DNA of 64,000 nucleotides from Desertivirga xinjiangensis (GTDB taxonomy: Bacteria > Bacteroidota > Bacteroidia > Sphingobacteriales > Sphingobacteriaceae), in contig NZ_JAFMZP010000006.1 of the NCBI RefSeq assembly GCF_024436435.1, positions 62,001-126,000 of the forward strand, in the 5' to 3' direction. Every line of letters begins with the position of its first letter. The stretch's first letter is position 1. Of this stretch, positions 1-12,073 are shown in pieces. Position numbers and translations under genes: made by a program. The notes under the pieces are model-generated. The model saw nothing but the letters and a program-made list of their open reading frames with translations, searched no databases and was not told where the DNA came from.

Positions 1-651
1 CCAGCAGCGTTCACTGCTTTTGAATGCCTCCTTATTCCCGGCTATAACTAAAAAGGACGCATCGGCACCGGTACTTGTGCTTATCTTCGGAATTACAGAG
101 CGGGTGTCTGTTCCGGTTCCTTCCGGCGAAGGGTAGGCATAAACGGCAATATCTTTATAATAATTAGCCATAGTCTCCGGTTGAGGCAGGGATATTTTAA
201 GTTTAGGGTTACCTCCGGTGATATTCGTTTGCGTGGAAACCACTTTCTGCATGGAGAGCTCGGGGGTGATCCATGGCCCACCTGCAAGAGCGAATCCATC
301 ACTTACATGCATTCCTATTTTCAATCCTAAACGATCCGCTTCTTTAAGCGAATGTTTCACCATCTCCCACCAGCGGGGACTCAACTGTTCTGCTACCGGT
401 GTATATAAAGGAGGATTTGCAGCACCTTTGATGGGCATCAGGTAGGCTCCGCCAATTCCTGCTTCTTTCATGGCTTCCAAATCCGCGGTAATACCTTCCT
501 TTGAAACGCCAGCCTGCATCCAGTACCAGAAAACCCAGGGTTTAGTGGTTCCGGTGCTCTGTGCATAAATCGGGGTTGAAAAACAAAAACAGAGCAGGAA
601 AGCGATTCCCACCGCTGTAATTTGAGAAAGATCTATCTTTTTGAATATCAT
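1..651 (-). CDS. GH106-type alpha-L-rhamnosidase, N-terminal part (cut by window edge)
   Basis: The 217 visible codons start at an ATG at 651 and remain open to base 1, so the C-terminus is missing. A signal peptide is visible, with a hydrophobic core (ITAVGIAFLLCFCF) ending at YAQS, so the enzyme is exported to the periplasm or surface. It is followed by WVFWYWMQAGVSKEGITADL, EAMKEAGIGGAYLMP and WWEMVKHSLKEADRLGLKIG. These are hallmarks of the N-terminal TIM-barrel of GH106 alpha-L-rhamnosidases, which remove terminal L-rhamnose from pectin side chains and usually exceed 800 residues. Its start lies one base after the stop of the FucP-type symporter, so the two are almost certainly co-transcribed: release of a deoxy-sugar beside its carrier. 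The catalytic residues cannot be checked because they lie beyond the window. Confidence 0.85.
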   Translation of the reverse strand, partial: MIFKKIDLSQITAVGIAFLLCFCFSTPIYAQSTGTTKPWVFWYWMQAGVSKEGITADLEAMKEAGIGGAYLMPIKGAANPPLYTPVAEQLSPRWWEMVKHSLKEADRLGLKIGMHVSDGFALAGGPWITPELSMQKVVSTQTNITGGNPKLKISLPQPETMANYYKDIAVYAYPSPEGTGTDTRSVIPKISTSTGADASFLVIAGNKEAFKSSERCW

Positions 652-652
652 A

Positions 653-1966
653 TTAAGCTTGAGCTGGTTTATATCCTCTGACTCCAAAGAACCAGATCAC
701 CACATAACACAGTAATGGTATTATATATCCAATCTGAATATTGTCTCCGTTCATGTCTATTATCGTTCCCATTACATAAGGAAGTATAGCACCACCTACG
801 ATAGACATAATAATCCAGGAAGAGCCAGCCTTAGTTCCTTCGCCGAGGTTGCTTATCCCAAGAGCAAAGATGGTAGGGAACATGATCGACATGAAAAACC
901 CTAAGCCTCCAAGTGCATAGATCACGTAAGCACCATCACCCAGGATGGATACCAGACACAGGATTACTGAGATGATAGAATAGATCGATAAGAGTTTCTG
1001 AGAACTGATGAATTTCAGGAAGGCGGTTCCCACAAAACGACCCGCCATAAACAGGAAGCCATAGATCATCAGGTAATAACCTGCAGTTTTCTCATCAACT
1101 CCCGCTCCTTGCTGAGCCATCCGGATAAAGAAACTGGTTACACAAACCTGAGCGCCAACATAAAAGAATTGCGCCACTACTGCCCAGGTTAGATGCTTGT
1201 GTTTTAATACCTCGAAGAAGCCCCCTTTATTGCTGCTTTCTTTATCACTTACGGGTTTAACCTCCGGAATATGCATAAAGTAGAAGATTATGGCAATCAG
1301 CACAAGCACGCTTCCTAAAATAATATAAGGCATTTTTACGGATGCCGCTTCTTCCATAAGGTAGGACATCCTTGAAGCATCGGGCATGGCGTTCAATTGT
1401 TCTTCGGTATATTCCTTGCCCGAAAGAATAAAAGTTGCCCCTACATAAGGAGCTACCATCGCTGCCAGTCCGTTGAATGAAGCTGCCAGGTTCAAGCGCG
1501 TGGATGCTCCTGCAGGATCGCCCAGCACTGCTGCGTATGGGTTGGCCGAAGTTTCCAGAATAGTCAGGCCGCAACCGATGATAAAAAGGGCAACCAGGAA
1601 CAGCTCATAAGCCCTGGTATTGGCTGCCGGGACGAACAGGAAAGCACCGAAAGCAAAAACAAGCAGCCCGAGAATGATACTGCTTTTATATCCCCATTTT
1701 TTCAGGATCGCACCGGCCGGTATAGCCATAAGGAAATAAGCCAGAAAAACCGCCGTGTCAACCAAGGTAGATTGACGGTTATTTAACTGGCAGGCCTTCT
1801 TCAGGTGAGGGATCAAAATCGAGTCGAGATTATGAGCCATTCCCCACAAAAAGAAAAGACAGGTGACCAGTATGAAAGGCAGCAGGTAAGTGTTACCGCC
1901 CTTGTTATTCTGAGAAGCTCCGGTTGTGGTAGCTCCGTTTACAATTTCTTGACTTGCAAATGCCAT
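653..1966 (-). CDS. fucP: FucP-type deoxy-sugar:H+ symporter (MFS)
   Basis: This 437-residue inner-membrane MFS carrier of the FucP family has about 12 hydrophobic segments. Two acidic residues important in E. coli FucP have counterparts here: Asp48 in HNLDSILIPHLKK and Glu138 in ILETSANPYAAVLG. The family imports L-fucose, and relatives import other hexoses, together with a proton. With a GH106 rhamnosidase directly downstream (1-base gap), L-rhamnose or L-fucose from pectin is the likely substrate; the exact sugar is inference. It is preceded by MaoC with a 57-base gap and appears to be the carrier of the CoA-transferase cassette. The fucP symbol denotes family membership, not proven substrate. 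Confidence 0.85.
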   Translation of the reverse strand: MAFASQEIVNGATTTGASQNNKGGNTYLLPFILVTCLFFLWGMAHNLDSILIPHLKKACQLNNRQSTLVDTAVFLAYFLMAIPAGAILKKWGYKSSIILGLLVFAFGAFLFVPAANTRAYELFLVALFIIGCGLTILETSANPYAAVLGDPAGASTRLNLAASFNGLAAMVAPYVGATFILSGKEYTEEQLNAMPDASRMSYLMEEAASVKMPYIILGSVLVLIAIIFYFMHIPEVKPVSDKESSNKGGFFEVLKHKHLTWAVVAQFFYVGAQVCVTSFFIRMAQQGAGVDEKTAGYYLMIYGFLFMAGRFVGTAFLKFISSQKLLSIYSIISVILCLVSILGDGAYVIYALGGLGFFMSIMFPTIFALGISNLGEGTKAGSSWIIMSIVGGAILPYVMGTIIDMNGDNIQIGYIIPLLCYVVIWFFGVRGYKPAQA

Positions 1967-2023
1967 TATAATTTGGTTGGTTTATTATTGTCGGTTATTT
2001 TTTGATTTATCTTAAGAACTTTC

Positions 2024-2467
2024 TTATGATCTTCTTTTAACCATCAGCAGATGGTCGCAGACCAGTACTATTTCTCCATGCTGGTTTAGGATCTCCACAT
2101 GTTCGGTAACCGTACCATATTCCGGCCTTTTAGCATCTGCCTTTTCGGAGATGGTGATTTCGGAATGGATGGTATCGCCAATGAACACCGGCTTAATGAA
2201 GCGCAAACGGTCATAACCTTTAGACATAGCCTCAGGGTTAATTTCCGAAGCAGTCAAACCAATGCCGATACTGAAGATCATGGTTCCATGAGCAATACGC
2301 TGTTTAAAGGGTTGCGTCTTACACCATTCTGCGTCCATATGGTGAGGAAAAAAATCTCCTGTATGGCCTGCATGGACCACAAAATCAGTTTCTGTGATGG
2401 TACGGCCAAGCGTTACTCTTTTATCATTTAATATATAATCTTCAAAAAATGTGGATCTAAAATACAT
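2024..2467 (-). CDS. MaoC-like hot-dog dehydratase (enoyl-CoA hydratase type)
   Basis: This single-domain hot-dog protein of 147 residues lacks a signal peptide and is therefore cytoplasmic. The (R)-hydratase signature is present as GDFFPHHMD: Asp38 and His43 occupy the positions of the catalytic Asp/His pair (family pattern GDxNPxHxD). HGTM at about residue 60 is also typical. MaoC enzymes add water to, or remove it from, CoA thioesters. Its placement 11 bases after a Gfo/Idh oxidoreductase and downstream of two CoA-transferases suggests it dehydrates a hydroxyacyl-CoA made by those enzymes. The natural acyl group is unknown. It is one of the strongest clues that this cassette handles CoA esters and not free sugars only. 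Confidence 0.85.
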   Translation of the reverse strand: MYFRSTFFEDYILNDKRVTLGRTITETDFVVHAGHTGDFFPHHMDAEWCKTQPFKQRIAHGTMIFSIGIGLTASEINPEAMSKGYDRLRFIKPVFIGDTIHSEITISEKADAKRPEYGTVTEHVEILNQHGEIVLVCDHLLMVKRRS

Positions 2468-2478
2468 TGTCAGGTTGG

Positions 2479-3597
2479 TTATAAGGTTGAATGATTAATT
2501 TCCTGATTACTGATATTAGTGACTTCAGCCAGTTGTTCAGCTACAACTATACCTCCTCTGTCGCTGGAAATATAAGCACTTTCTACAACGGCCATAGTCT
2601 TAATGACATCGTCTACGCTGGTATGAAGAACTCTGTCAGAGCCTTCCTTAAATCGCATCAGGTTAGACATGGTCCCAATAAAGGCTTCAGGAAACCACGA
2701 ACCCTCCAGCTCCTGGCTCTGCCATTCCGGAGCTTTTCCTTCTTCAACCAGGCAAAACTCAAACTTATCTGGCACACCATCAGGGTAGTTCATCAGCAAG
2801 CCCATTTTGGCTTTGATCACCCCTTTGGTTCCCTCCCACTTAATAAAGCTCTCCTGGTTATGCGGACCAAAATCATGGTCGTGGTTGGTATTGATCACGG
2901 AGTGCATAGTGTCGCCATAATCAAGAATAATCGTTGAGCGGGATGAAGAAAGTTCTTTAGCAGGATGCCGCAGGGTTTTTGCATAAACACTGTTAGGATC
3001 ACCCAGGAAAGAACGCATTAGGTCTACATAATGTATACTGTGGTATTGAATTTCCAGGCGTGGATGTACCATTACATGGGGAAACAATTCCCATGGAGTT
3101 TTTAAGGTCACCCTTACTTCCATGTCATATAATTCACCTATCATTCCCTGCCCGATTATATATCTTGCTGCGCTCACAAATGGTGCGTAGCGTAGCTGGA
3201 AGTTAATAGCCGCAACCATGTTCTTCCTCCGGCAAACGGATAATATTTCTTTTGCCTGCCAGAAGTAATCGCCCATAGGCTTCTGAATAAGCACGGCACT
3301 CCCGTCAGGCAACTGTTCCAGCGTCTCTACATACTGGTCAGGCATGATGGTCAGATCATAAACTGCATTTGCCGGTGCTTTCGCTACCGCTTCAGCAACT
3401 GAATCGTATACGTTAGGAATGTTAAATGCTGCAGCCAGTTTCTCCGCTCTTGCTCTTGTTCTGTTGGTAATGCCGTAAACATCAAAACCCGCTTTTTTGT
3501 ATGCGGGAAGATGGGCATCACTTACTATCCCACCTGCACCAATAATGATAATTGGCTGATTGGTTTCAGGTAAATCTGGCTTATAAGGTATTTGCAT
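2479..3597 (-). CDS. Gfo/Idh/MocA-family NAD(P)-dependent oxidoreductase
   Basis: This cytoplasmic oxidoreductase of 372 residues has an N-terminal Rossmann fold: [20 protein letters not shown] near residue 16 carries the glycine-rich loop. The family's catalytic Lys motif appears as QKPMGDY around residue 106 (usual form EKP), followed by a substrate domain containing [16 protein letters not shown]. Family members oxidise or reduce hydroxyl groups of sugars, inositols and sugar lactones. It sits 3 bases after a solute-binding-protein homologue and 11 bases before MaoC, so it is translationally packed into the CoA-transferase cassette. A role in oxidising an imported deoxy-sugar or sugar acid before CoA activation is inference. 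Confidence 0.85.
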   Translation of the reverse strand: MQIPYKPDLPETNQPIIIIGAGGIVSDAHLPAYKKAGFDVYGITNRTRARAEKLAAAFNIPNVYDSVAEAVAKAPANAVYDLTIMPDQYVETLEQLPDGSAVLIQKPMGDYFWQAKEILSVCRRKNMVAAINFQLRYAPFVSAARYIIGQGMIGELYDMEVRVTLKTPWELFPHVMVHPRLEIQYHSIHYVDLMRSFLGDPNSVYAKTLRHPAKELSSSRSTIILDYGDTMHSVINTNHDHDFGPHNQESFIKWEGTKGVIKAKMGLLMNYPDGVPDKFEFCLVEEGKAPEWQSQELEGSWFPEAFIGTMSNLMRFKEGSDRVLHTSVDDVIKTMAVVESAYISSDRGGIVVAEQLAEVTNISNQEINHSTL

Positions 3598-3600
3598 CTT

Positions 3601-4839
3601 TTATAAGTTAGTGTGTGTAATCTTATTTTGTGCTTGTAATAATATTTCTTCGGAAGGAATATCCGTGTTCATCGCCTTGAGAACTGCTTCATCAATGATC
3701 GCCGCAATGCTTGCCCAATTACCTAAAAGAGGCAGCGACCGGGCTTCAGTATGAAGCATCTCAAGCTTATGATAATATGGAATTACCTTATTGATCTCTT
3801 CATCTTTCCAGGTTGACACGCGACATCCAATCCCTCCTTCTAACGTTAACAGCTTATCATTTTCCTGGCTTACCGCAAAGCGTATAAAATCGTAAGCGGT
3901 GATTTTATGCCTGCTTCCCGAGCCAATGGTATATAACCAATAAACGTTTAATGAGGCAGATTCGCATCCCGGTGCATGAGGGATTGAGGAAATATCTACT
4001 TTTCCCTTCACTGCAGATTCCTCAGACACCTCACAGTAAGAAGCAAATCCAAACCAGTTGATCATCATAGCCACCTCACCACGGGCAAAAGCCATTCCTG
4101 CCTGTACAGACTCGTACTTACCGGATTCAGGATGCACAGCGGTCTTGTCATTAACCAGCTGGCGGTAAAAATTGAGGCCGTCAACTGCCTCATCTGTATT
4201 TATATGGACGTTATCGACCTCATTTATCAATGTTCCTCCTCGTGTCCATAACTGAAGACAAAAATCAAACACGGTATTATGACCATCAGGATAGCAGGCA
4301 AACACGCTGCCGTAAAGATTCTGTTGCGGACGATTAAAGAACCGGGCAATCTGCTGAAAATCAGACCAGGTCTTCGGCACCGTCAATGCTTTACCATATT
4401 GTTCGAAGTAGGCCTTCTGTTCCTGTGGGTCTTCAAAAAGATCCTTACGGTAGATAAAGCACTCGGGACCATCATGGAAAGGCAGGCCGGCAATCGCACC
4501 ATCGAACTGCTGCATTTCAAGCAAAGAATCACTCCAACCTAACGGAAAAGCATCCGGAAGGTTCTGATCAATATATGGTTTTAGGTCCTCCAGGGCTCCG
4601 CTTGTATAAGCTTCATAGATACAGTCGGTATTTATATGAGCTACATCCCAGTCGCCCCTGGCTAGCCCCTTGTTACTCAGCGTTTCTTCATAGAGCGGAT
4701 GCAGGTCCATGGGAACCATCTCTGCCTTTAAAGTACAACCTGTCTGATCACAATACTTTTGCCAAAGCTTTTCCATGGCCGACTCAAAAGGGCCGAACTT
4801 ACGGACTGCGATCCGGAATAGATTAGTTTCTTCCGACAT
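3601..4839 (-). CDS. Signal-less family 1 extracellular solute-binding-protein homologue (SBP-A)
   Basis: At 412 residues this protein resembles ABC-transporter sugar-binding proteins (SBP_bac_1): WDVAHINTDCIYEAYTSGAL, a 'DLKPYID' segment, and MAFARGEVAMMINWFGFA near residue 260. However, it starts MSEETNLFRIAVRKFG with no signal peptide or lipobox, and no in-frame upstream start would give one because the preceding gene ends 3 bases away. No permease or ATPase gene lies in the window. The protein is therefore predicted to be cytoplasmic. It lies between a CaiB/BaiF CoA-transferase and a Gfo/Idh gene. The function is unknown; possible roles are binding a sugar-acid substrate or intermediate, presenting it to the CoA-transferases, or acting as a sensor. 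It is a distant paralogue of the protein at 7188-8348. Confidence 0.75.
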   Translation of the reverse strand: MSEETNLFRIAVRKFGPFESAMEKLWQKYCDQTGCTLKAEMVPMDLHPLYEETLSNKGLARGDWDVAHINTDCIYEAYTSGALEDLKPYIDQNLPDAFPLGWSDSLLEMQQFDGAIAGLPFHDGPECFIYRKDLFEDPQEQKAYFEQYGKALTVPKTWSDFQQIARFFNRPQQNLYGSVFACYPDGHNTVFDFCLQLWTRGGTLINEVDNVHINTDEAVDGLNFYRQLVNDKTAVHPESGKYESVQAGMAFARGEVAMMINWFGFASYCEVSEESAVKGKVDISSIPHAPGCESASLNVYWLYTIGSGSRHKITAYDFIRFAVSQENDKLLTLEGGIGCRVSTWKDEEINKVIPYYHKLEMLHTEARSLPLLGNWASIAAIIDEAVLKAMNTDIPSEEILLQAQNKITHTNL

Positions 4840-4842
4840 ATC

Positions 4843-6018
4843 TTATAGATCCAATGTATGTTCCTGCACCGTTGGTACCAAACCAAACTCCCTTATGATC
4901 CGTTCATTGTCTTCGCCCAGCCTGGGAGAGCCTTTTGATGAGAAAAGCAATTCACCATCAATGCGTACCGGACACCGGGTAGTTTTGTAACTGAAGCCGT
5001 CGCTCATACTTACGGATTGAACCATATCGAGCACCTTAAATCCGTCATGTTCCATTAGCTGGTTCCAATCCAGCACATCAGCACACCAAATATCTGCCGG
5101 TTCCAGCACCGACAGCCACTTTTGTGTAGTTTGAGTTTGAAGATGTGCTGCAAGAAGTGCCTTGATTTCGTCGCGTTTTTCAAAAGCTTCGGCTCCATCG
5201 CTGAAGTTCCTCAGACTTTGACAGTCCAGCAACTTCGACAGGAATGGAATCGATCCCATGGCAAGTGCAAGGTAGCCGTTTGCTGTTTTGTATATTCCAT
5301 ATGGGGCACCCAGGTAAGCATTTGCATTGCTGGCAGCTGAACGTACCGGATTGTGTCCACCGTCGTTCATAAAGGTGGTGATGGTTTCAAACTGAAAATC
5401 GTAGGCCGATTCCATCATACTTACCTGCACCGAACCGCCTTGCCCGCTTATTGCTTTACGATACATACAGGCCAGAAGGCCCTGCGCCAGGTGTGCTCCT
5501 GCGAGCATATCCACAATAGATAAACCCATCGCAATCGGACCATCATCAGCATTACCGGTTAGCCAGGTTAAGCCGGTAAGCGACTGCAACAGCAGATCCT
5601 GGCCCGGCCTGTCTTTATAAACTCCTTCCGGACCGTAACCTGAAATTTCTCCATAAATTATGTCTTCTTTTATCGCCTTGACCGACTGATAATCGAAGCC
5701 AAGCCTTTCCATAACACCGGGTCTGAAGTTGTGTATCACCACATCTGCATGAGAAAGCAGGTTGCGGATAAGCTTTGCATCTGCTTCATTTTTCAAATCC
5801 GCCTGAAAACTTTCTTTATTACGATTTATCGCATGAAACACCGATGATTCGCCGTTCATTACGAGATCAGAAGTATACAAGGTACGACAGATATCACCTG
5901 TTTCCGGCCGTTCAATCTTAATCACCCTCGCACCCATATCCGCCAGTCGCAGGCTTGCTGACGGCCCTGACAGAAATTGGCTGAAATCGATCACTAAATA
6001 TCCTTCAAGTGGTAGCAT
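4843..6018 (-). CDS. CaiB/BaiF family III CoA-transferase (first of pair)
   Basis: This family III CoA-transferase has 391 residues. The N-terminus shows [18 protein letters not shown], the CoA-binding region of formyl-CoA transferase relatives, and the GYGPEG loop near residue 127. The nucleophilic Asp that forms the acyl-enzyme anhydride is present as Asp170 in [16 protein letters not shown], essentially the position of Asp169 in formyl-CoA transferase. The enzyme should move CoA from a donor thioester to a carboxylic acid. It is strongly similar to the neighbouring paralogue (6043-7191), and the two probably form either a hetero-oligomer or two successive activities. It is 3 bases upstream of SBP-A and 24 bases after its partner. 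The substrate is unknown; a sugar-derived acid is inferred from the locus. Confidence 0.88.
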   Translation of the reverse strand: MLPLEGYLVIDFSQFLSGPSASLRLADMGARVIKIERPETGDICRTLYTSDLVMNGESSVFHAINRNKESFQADLKNEADAKLIRNLLSHADVVIHNFRPGVMERLGFDYQSVKAIKEDIIYGEISGYGPEGVYKDRPGQDLLLQSLTGLTWLTGNADDGPIAMGLSIVDMLAGAHLAQGLLACMYRKAISGQGGSVQVSMMESAYDFQFETITTFMNDGGHNPVRSAASNANAYLGAPYGIYKTANGYLALAMGSIPFLSKLLDCQSLRNFSDGAEAFEKRDEIKALLAAHLQTQTTQKWLSVLEPADIWCADVLDWNQLMEHDGFKVLDMVQSVSMSDGFSYKTTRCPVRIDGELLFSSKGSPRLGEDNERIIREFGLVPTVQEHTLDL

Positions 6019-6042
6019 AATCTTTTCTATCTATATCTCTGG

Positions 6043-7191
6043 TCAAACCAGATTGAACTCCTGATTTATTATATCATTCCCTGAACCTATTTCCGGAGCA
6101 GCTTTTGAACTGTAGAGTTTTTCTCCATCTAACTGAAGGGGGCTCCTTGTTGTGTTTATCACGCCATCCCCTAGATCTAAGGGTTGTTGTATTTGCAATT
6201 GTTTGAACGCCGGGAGGGCCGTTGCTTCCTGATAATTCAGTACCGGCGCACACCATATGTCTGAAGCCTCCAGAATGCTAAGCCATTGAGCATTGGTCTT
6301 CATTTTTAAACGCTCAGCGATCAGCAACATTATCTCATCCCTTTTTTCAAAGGATGAGCGGCTGTCGGTATAAACGCCCGACAGATCACATCCGATCAAA
6401 GTACTTATTATCTGCAGATTACCCATAGCGAGTGCCAGGTAAGCGTCCGCTGTTTGATAAATACCGTAGGGCGCACTCAAATAAGAATGCCCCTGGCCTT
6501 TAACAGCACTGCGGCGGGGTAATTTCCCTCCGTCATTAAAATAAGTGGTTAACACCTCAAACTGCATATCGAGTGTCGATTCAAGCAAACTTGCTTCAAC
6601 CAGAACTCCTTTGCCCGTCTTCGCTCTCTTGATCAAAGCTGCGAGAATACCCTGAGTGAGATGGTTCCCACAAAGAATATCTGCAACCGAAAGGCCGAAG
6701 GGAACCGGTCCCTCATCAGCCATACCTGATAAATAGGTTAATCCAGAAACCGACTGAACCAGCAGGTCTTGTCCGGGTTTTGCAGCCCAGGGACCTTTGT
6801 TCCCATATCCGGTTACTACACCGTAAATTATACGTGGATTAATAGTTTTCACAGACTGGAAATCAAGCCCGATCTTTTCCATTACGCCCGGGCGGAAATT
6901 ATGAGTCATAACATCTACTTTCGCAATTAACTCTTTTACCCTTTTCAGGTCTGCGGGATCTTTTAGATCGGCAGCATAAGATTCCTTATTCCGGTTGATG
7001 GTATGGAAGAGCAGGCTATTTTCGTCTACAAATAGATTTTTTATAGCCAGCTGCCTACATGCATCGCCTTTTATGGGGCGCTCAATCTTTATGACCCGCG
7101 CACCCATGTCGGCAAGCTTTAGCCCTGCGGAAGGCCCGGCCAAAAACTGGCAGAATTCCAATACTAACAGTCCTTCTAGTGGTTTATTCAT
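6043..7191 (-). CDS. CaiB/BaiF family III CoA-transferase (second of pair)
   Basis: This 382-residue paralogue of the adjacent CoA-transferase carries [35 protein letters not shown] and the catalytic Asp as Asp171 in GLSVADILCGNHLTQG. No inactivating change is visible, so both copies are probably active or the duplication is recent enough to retain the site. The ATG overlaps the stop codon of the upstream solute-binding homologue by 4 bases (ATGA, 7188-7191), which implies translational coupling and a stoichiometric relation with that protein. The enzyme is cytoplasmic. In Frc-type enzymes two interlocked subunits make the dimer, so a heterodimer with the partner is plausible but unproven. 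Confidence 0.88.
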   Translation of the reverse strand: MNKPLEGLLVLEFCQFLAGPSAGLKLADMGARVIKIERPIKGDACRQLAIKNLFVDENSLLFHTINRNKESYAADLKDPADLKRVKELIAKVDVMTHNFRPGVMEKIGLDFQSVKTINPRIIYGVVTGYGNKGPWAAKPGQDLLVQSVSGLTYLSGMADEGPVPFGLSVADILCGNHLTQGILAALIKRAKTGKGVLVEASLLESTLDMQFEVLTTYFNDGGKLPRRSAVKGQGHSYLSAPYGIYQTADAYLALAMGNLQIISTLIGCDLSGVYTDSRSSFEKRDEIMLLIAERLKMKTNAQWLSILEASDIWCAPVLNYQEATALPAFKQLQIQQPLDLGDGVINTTRSPLQLDGEKLYSSKAAPEIGSGNDIINQEFNLV

Positions 7192-8348
7192 GCCATTTGC
7201 AGGTTTCTTGATTCCAAATATATTTGATTCATCCGGGAGAGCACATCTTTTTCGTTTCCACCCTTCATCAGATAATCGCGTACGACATCTCCGGCATGAT
7301 CCTGAAAATACATACTTCCATGATAGCGCGGACGTAGGAACGCTCTTTGTAAGGATGGTAAAGTATTTGAGAAGTAATTATGCGTTTGCCTGTTTAATTC
7401 TTCGTCGGTCCATGCGCTTAAATGACCTGGCTGGCCACCGTTATCAGCAAAAACCGTTTTCTGGCATTCGGGTGAAGCTACATAAAAAGCGTAGTCAACC
7501 GCCGCTTGTATGTTCCTGCAGCTCGATGAGATGGCAAGTCCTGTTCCTCCCAGTGTACTGCGTAAATTTGTTTTGCCATCCAGCGAGATCATATCGTGGA
7601 AATGAAGCAACCTCCTGGCATAACCTCTTCTGGAATAGTTGGAGTAACCGTACGCAAAAGGACAATAAGCTATCGAGTCCATACGGGTCATTGCTTCATA
7701 CACCTGTATAGGATTCCTGTTAAAGTTTTCAGGATCGATCTTTTGAGCCAATTGCCTGAATAACTGCAGGGCTTTGATTCCTGTCTCTCTAGAAACTACA
7801 GTTTCTTCTGACTGGCAAGGATCTTCTCCCAAAGAACAACAGAAAGTATAGAAATTCATGAGGACATCAATTGGAATGCCAGCAAAAGCAACCAGTCCTT
7901 CATCAGCAAGGTCTAATAAATCCTCAAAGGAGCGCGGAAGCTCCATACCATATTTTTCAAACAGGTCAGGGCGACTCGCGGCAACCGGAGTAGCAGCATC
8001 TATGGCTAAAGCCCATTGATGACCATCGTAAGAGTAACTTTCGCATGATTGACCTACTGTATTTACTTGCTGGTCTTGGATATATTCTGCCGGAAGGTAT
8101 TCATCCAGGGGAAGGATCGACTTTGTTTTTGACGCAAAGCCAGCCCAGGGGTGATCAATCACAAGCAGGTCGAATTTCTTAGCCAGCTCCTCGATGGAGA
8201 AATCAGCAAATTGCTGAAGGCTTCTTTTTTCCCAGGTAACTTCTACAGAAGGGTTTAACTCTGTAAATCTTTGCCCTGTAGCGACCATAGGGACTAGTCC
8301 GCGGCTATGGTTCCAGGTTATTCCTTTTAATATTATTTTTTCAGACAT
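7188..8348 (-). CDS. Signal-less solute-binding-protein homologue (SBP-B)
   Basis: This 386-residue protein begins MSEKIILKGITWNHSRGLVP, with no signal peptide, lipobox or Tat motif. The body is an SBP_bac_1-type periplasmic-binding fold: VTWEKRSLQQFAD and DLLVIDHPWAGFA in the first 75 residues, LPRSFEDLLDLADEG near 140, and YAFYVASPECQKTVF near 290. Such proteins normally deliver sugars to ABC importers, but no ABC permease or ATPase is visible here. It overlaps the start of a CoA-transferase by 4 bases, so the two are coupled, and I predict a cytoplasmic role linked to CoA transfer. Three tandem hairpin repeats lie immediately upstream of its start (8350-8490). It is only distantly similar to SBP-A. 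Confidence 0.75.
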   Translation of the reverse strand: MSEKIILKGITWNHSRGLVPMVATGQRFTELNPSVEVTWEKRSLQQFADFSIEELAKKFDLLVIDHPWAGFASKTKSILPLDEYLPAEYIQDQQVNTVGQSCESYSYDGHQWALAIDAATPVAASRPDLFEKYGMELPRSFEDLLDLADEGLVAFAGIPIDVLMNFYTFCCSLGEDPCQSEETVVSRETGIKALQLFRQLAQKIDPENFNRNPIQVYEAMTRMDSIAYCPFAYGYSNYSRRGYARRLLHFHDMISLDGKTNLRSTLGGTGLAISSSCRNIQAAVDYAFYVASPECQKTVFADNGGQPGHLSAWTDEELNRQTHNYFSNTLPSLQRAFLRPRYHGSMYFQDHAGDVVRDYLMKGGNEKDVLSRMNQIYLESRNLQMA

Positions 8349-8349
8349 A

Positions 8350-8490
8350 GGTTATATCGTTTGGGTGGTGTACCACCACCCGGCTTTCATTTAGGGCATT
8401 ATATTGTTCAGTGGGTGAGTGTACCACCCGGTTTCATCTTAGGTTATATGGTTTGGGGTGGTGTACACCGCCCGGCTTTTATCTTTTATA
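8350..8490 (-). repeat. Three tandem ~47-bp degenerate hairpin repeats in the leader of SBP-B
   Basis: Copies run about 8350-8397, 8398-8442 and 8443-8490. Each has a GTTATAT-like start, a GC-rich inverted repeat and a CCCGGnTTTCATC-like end. The hairpin is kept in each copy although its bases differ: GGGTGGT/ACCACCC in copy 1, GGGTG/CACCC in copy 2, and GGGCGGTGTACACCaCCC in copy 3. Copy 1 ends only about 14 bases before the ATG of SBP-B. A role in mRNA stability, or in separating GH2 from cassette expression, is inference. Confidence 0.7.
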
Positions 8491-8544
8491 AATTCAACAC
8501 AGAGGGCACAGAGTGTTTACACAAAAGTACCCGAAGATTAGTTC

Positions 8545-8624
8545 TTCGTCATCCTGAACTTGTTTCAGGATCTCTTGATCTAAAAATAGTTCAAGAGTTG
8601 CCGAAATAAATTCGGCATGACGAA
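8545..8624. repeat. Dispersed REP-like double palindrome (copy 1)
   Basis: Two palindromes, ATCCTGAACTTGTTTCAGGAT (8551-8571) and GCCGAAATAAATTCGGC (8600-8616), are enclosed by complementary ends (TTCGTCAT / ATGACGAA) and inner arms (CTCTTGA / TCAAGAG). The same two palindromes recur at 30074-30239 in the opposite orientation. The 328-base gap 8349-8676 holds this element and the hairpin repeats; I see no gene in it. Confidence 0.8.
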
Positions 8625-8676
8625 CTGCGAATTTTGGTCCTCCTTTTATGCGCTCTCTGTTTTACAATTCATCCAT

Positions 8677-11970
<3,294 letters not shown>

Positions 11971-12073
11971 TTATGTGTGCGGATGTTAATTATCGAATTC
12001 GCAAAAAAAGACTTTTAGTTTATAAACTACCTTAAAGACCTATTTTTAAAAACGAAATTCGGCTAGTTACTCA

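Noticed and set aside
93-302. Small minus-strand open frame
   Set aside because: It lies in another frame inside the GH106 coding frame, which is continuous from 651 to base 1 and carries family motifs.
8350-8490. CRISPR-like array
   Set aside because: The three copies are contiguous, degenerate and palindromic, with no unique spacers of constant length and no cas genes nearby.
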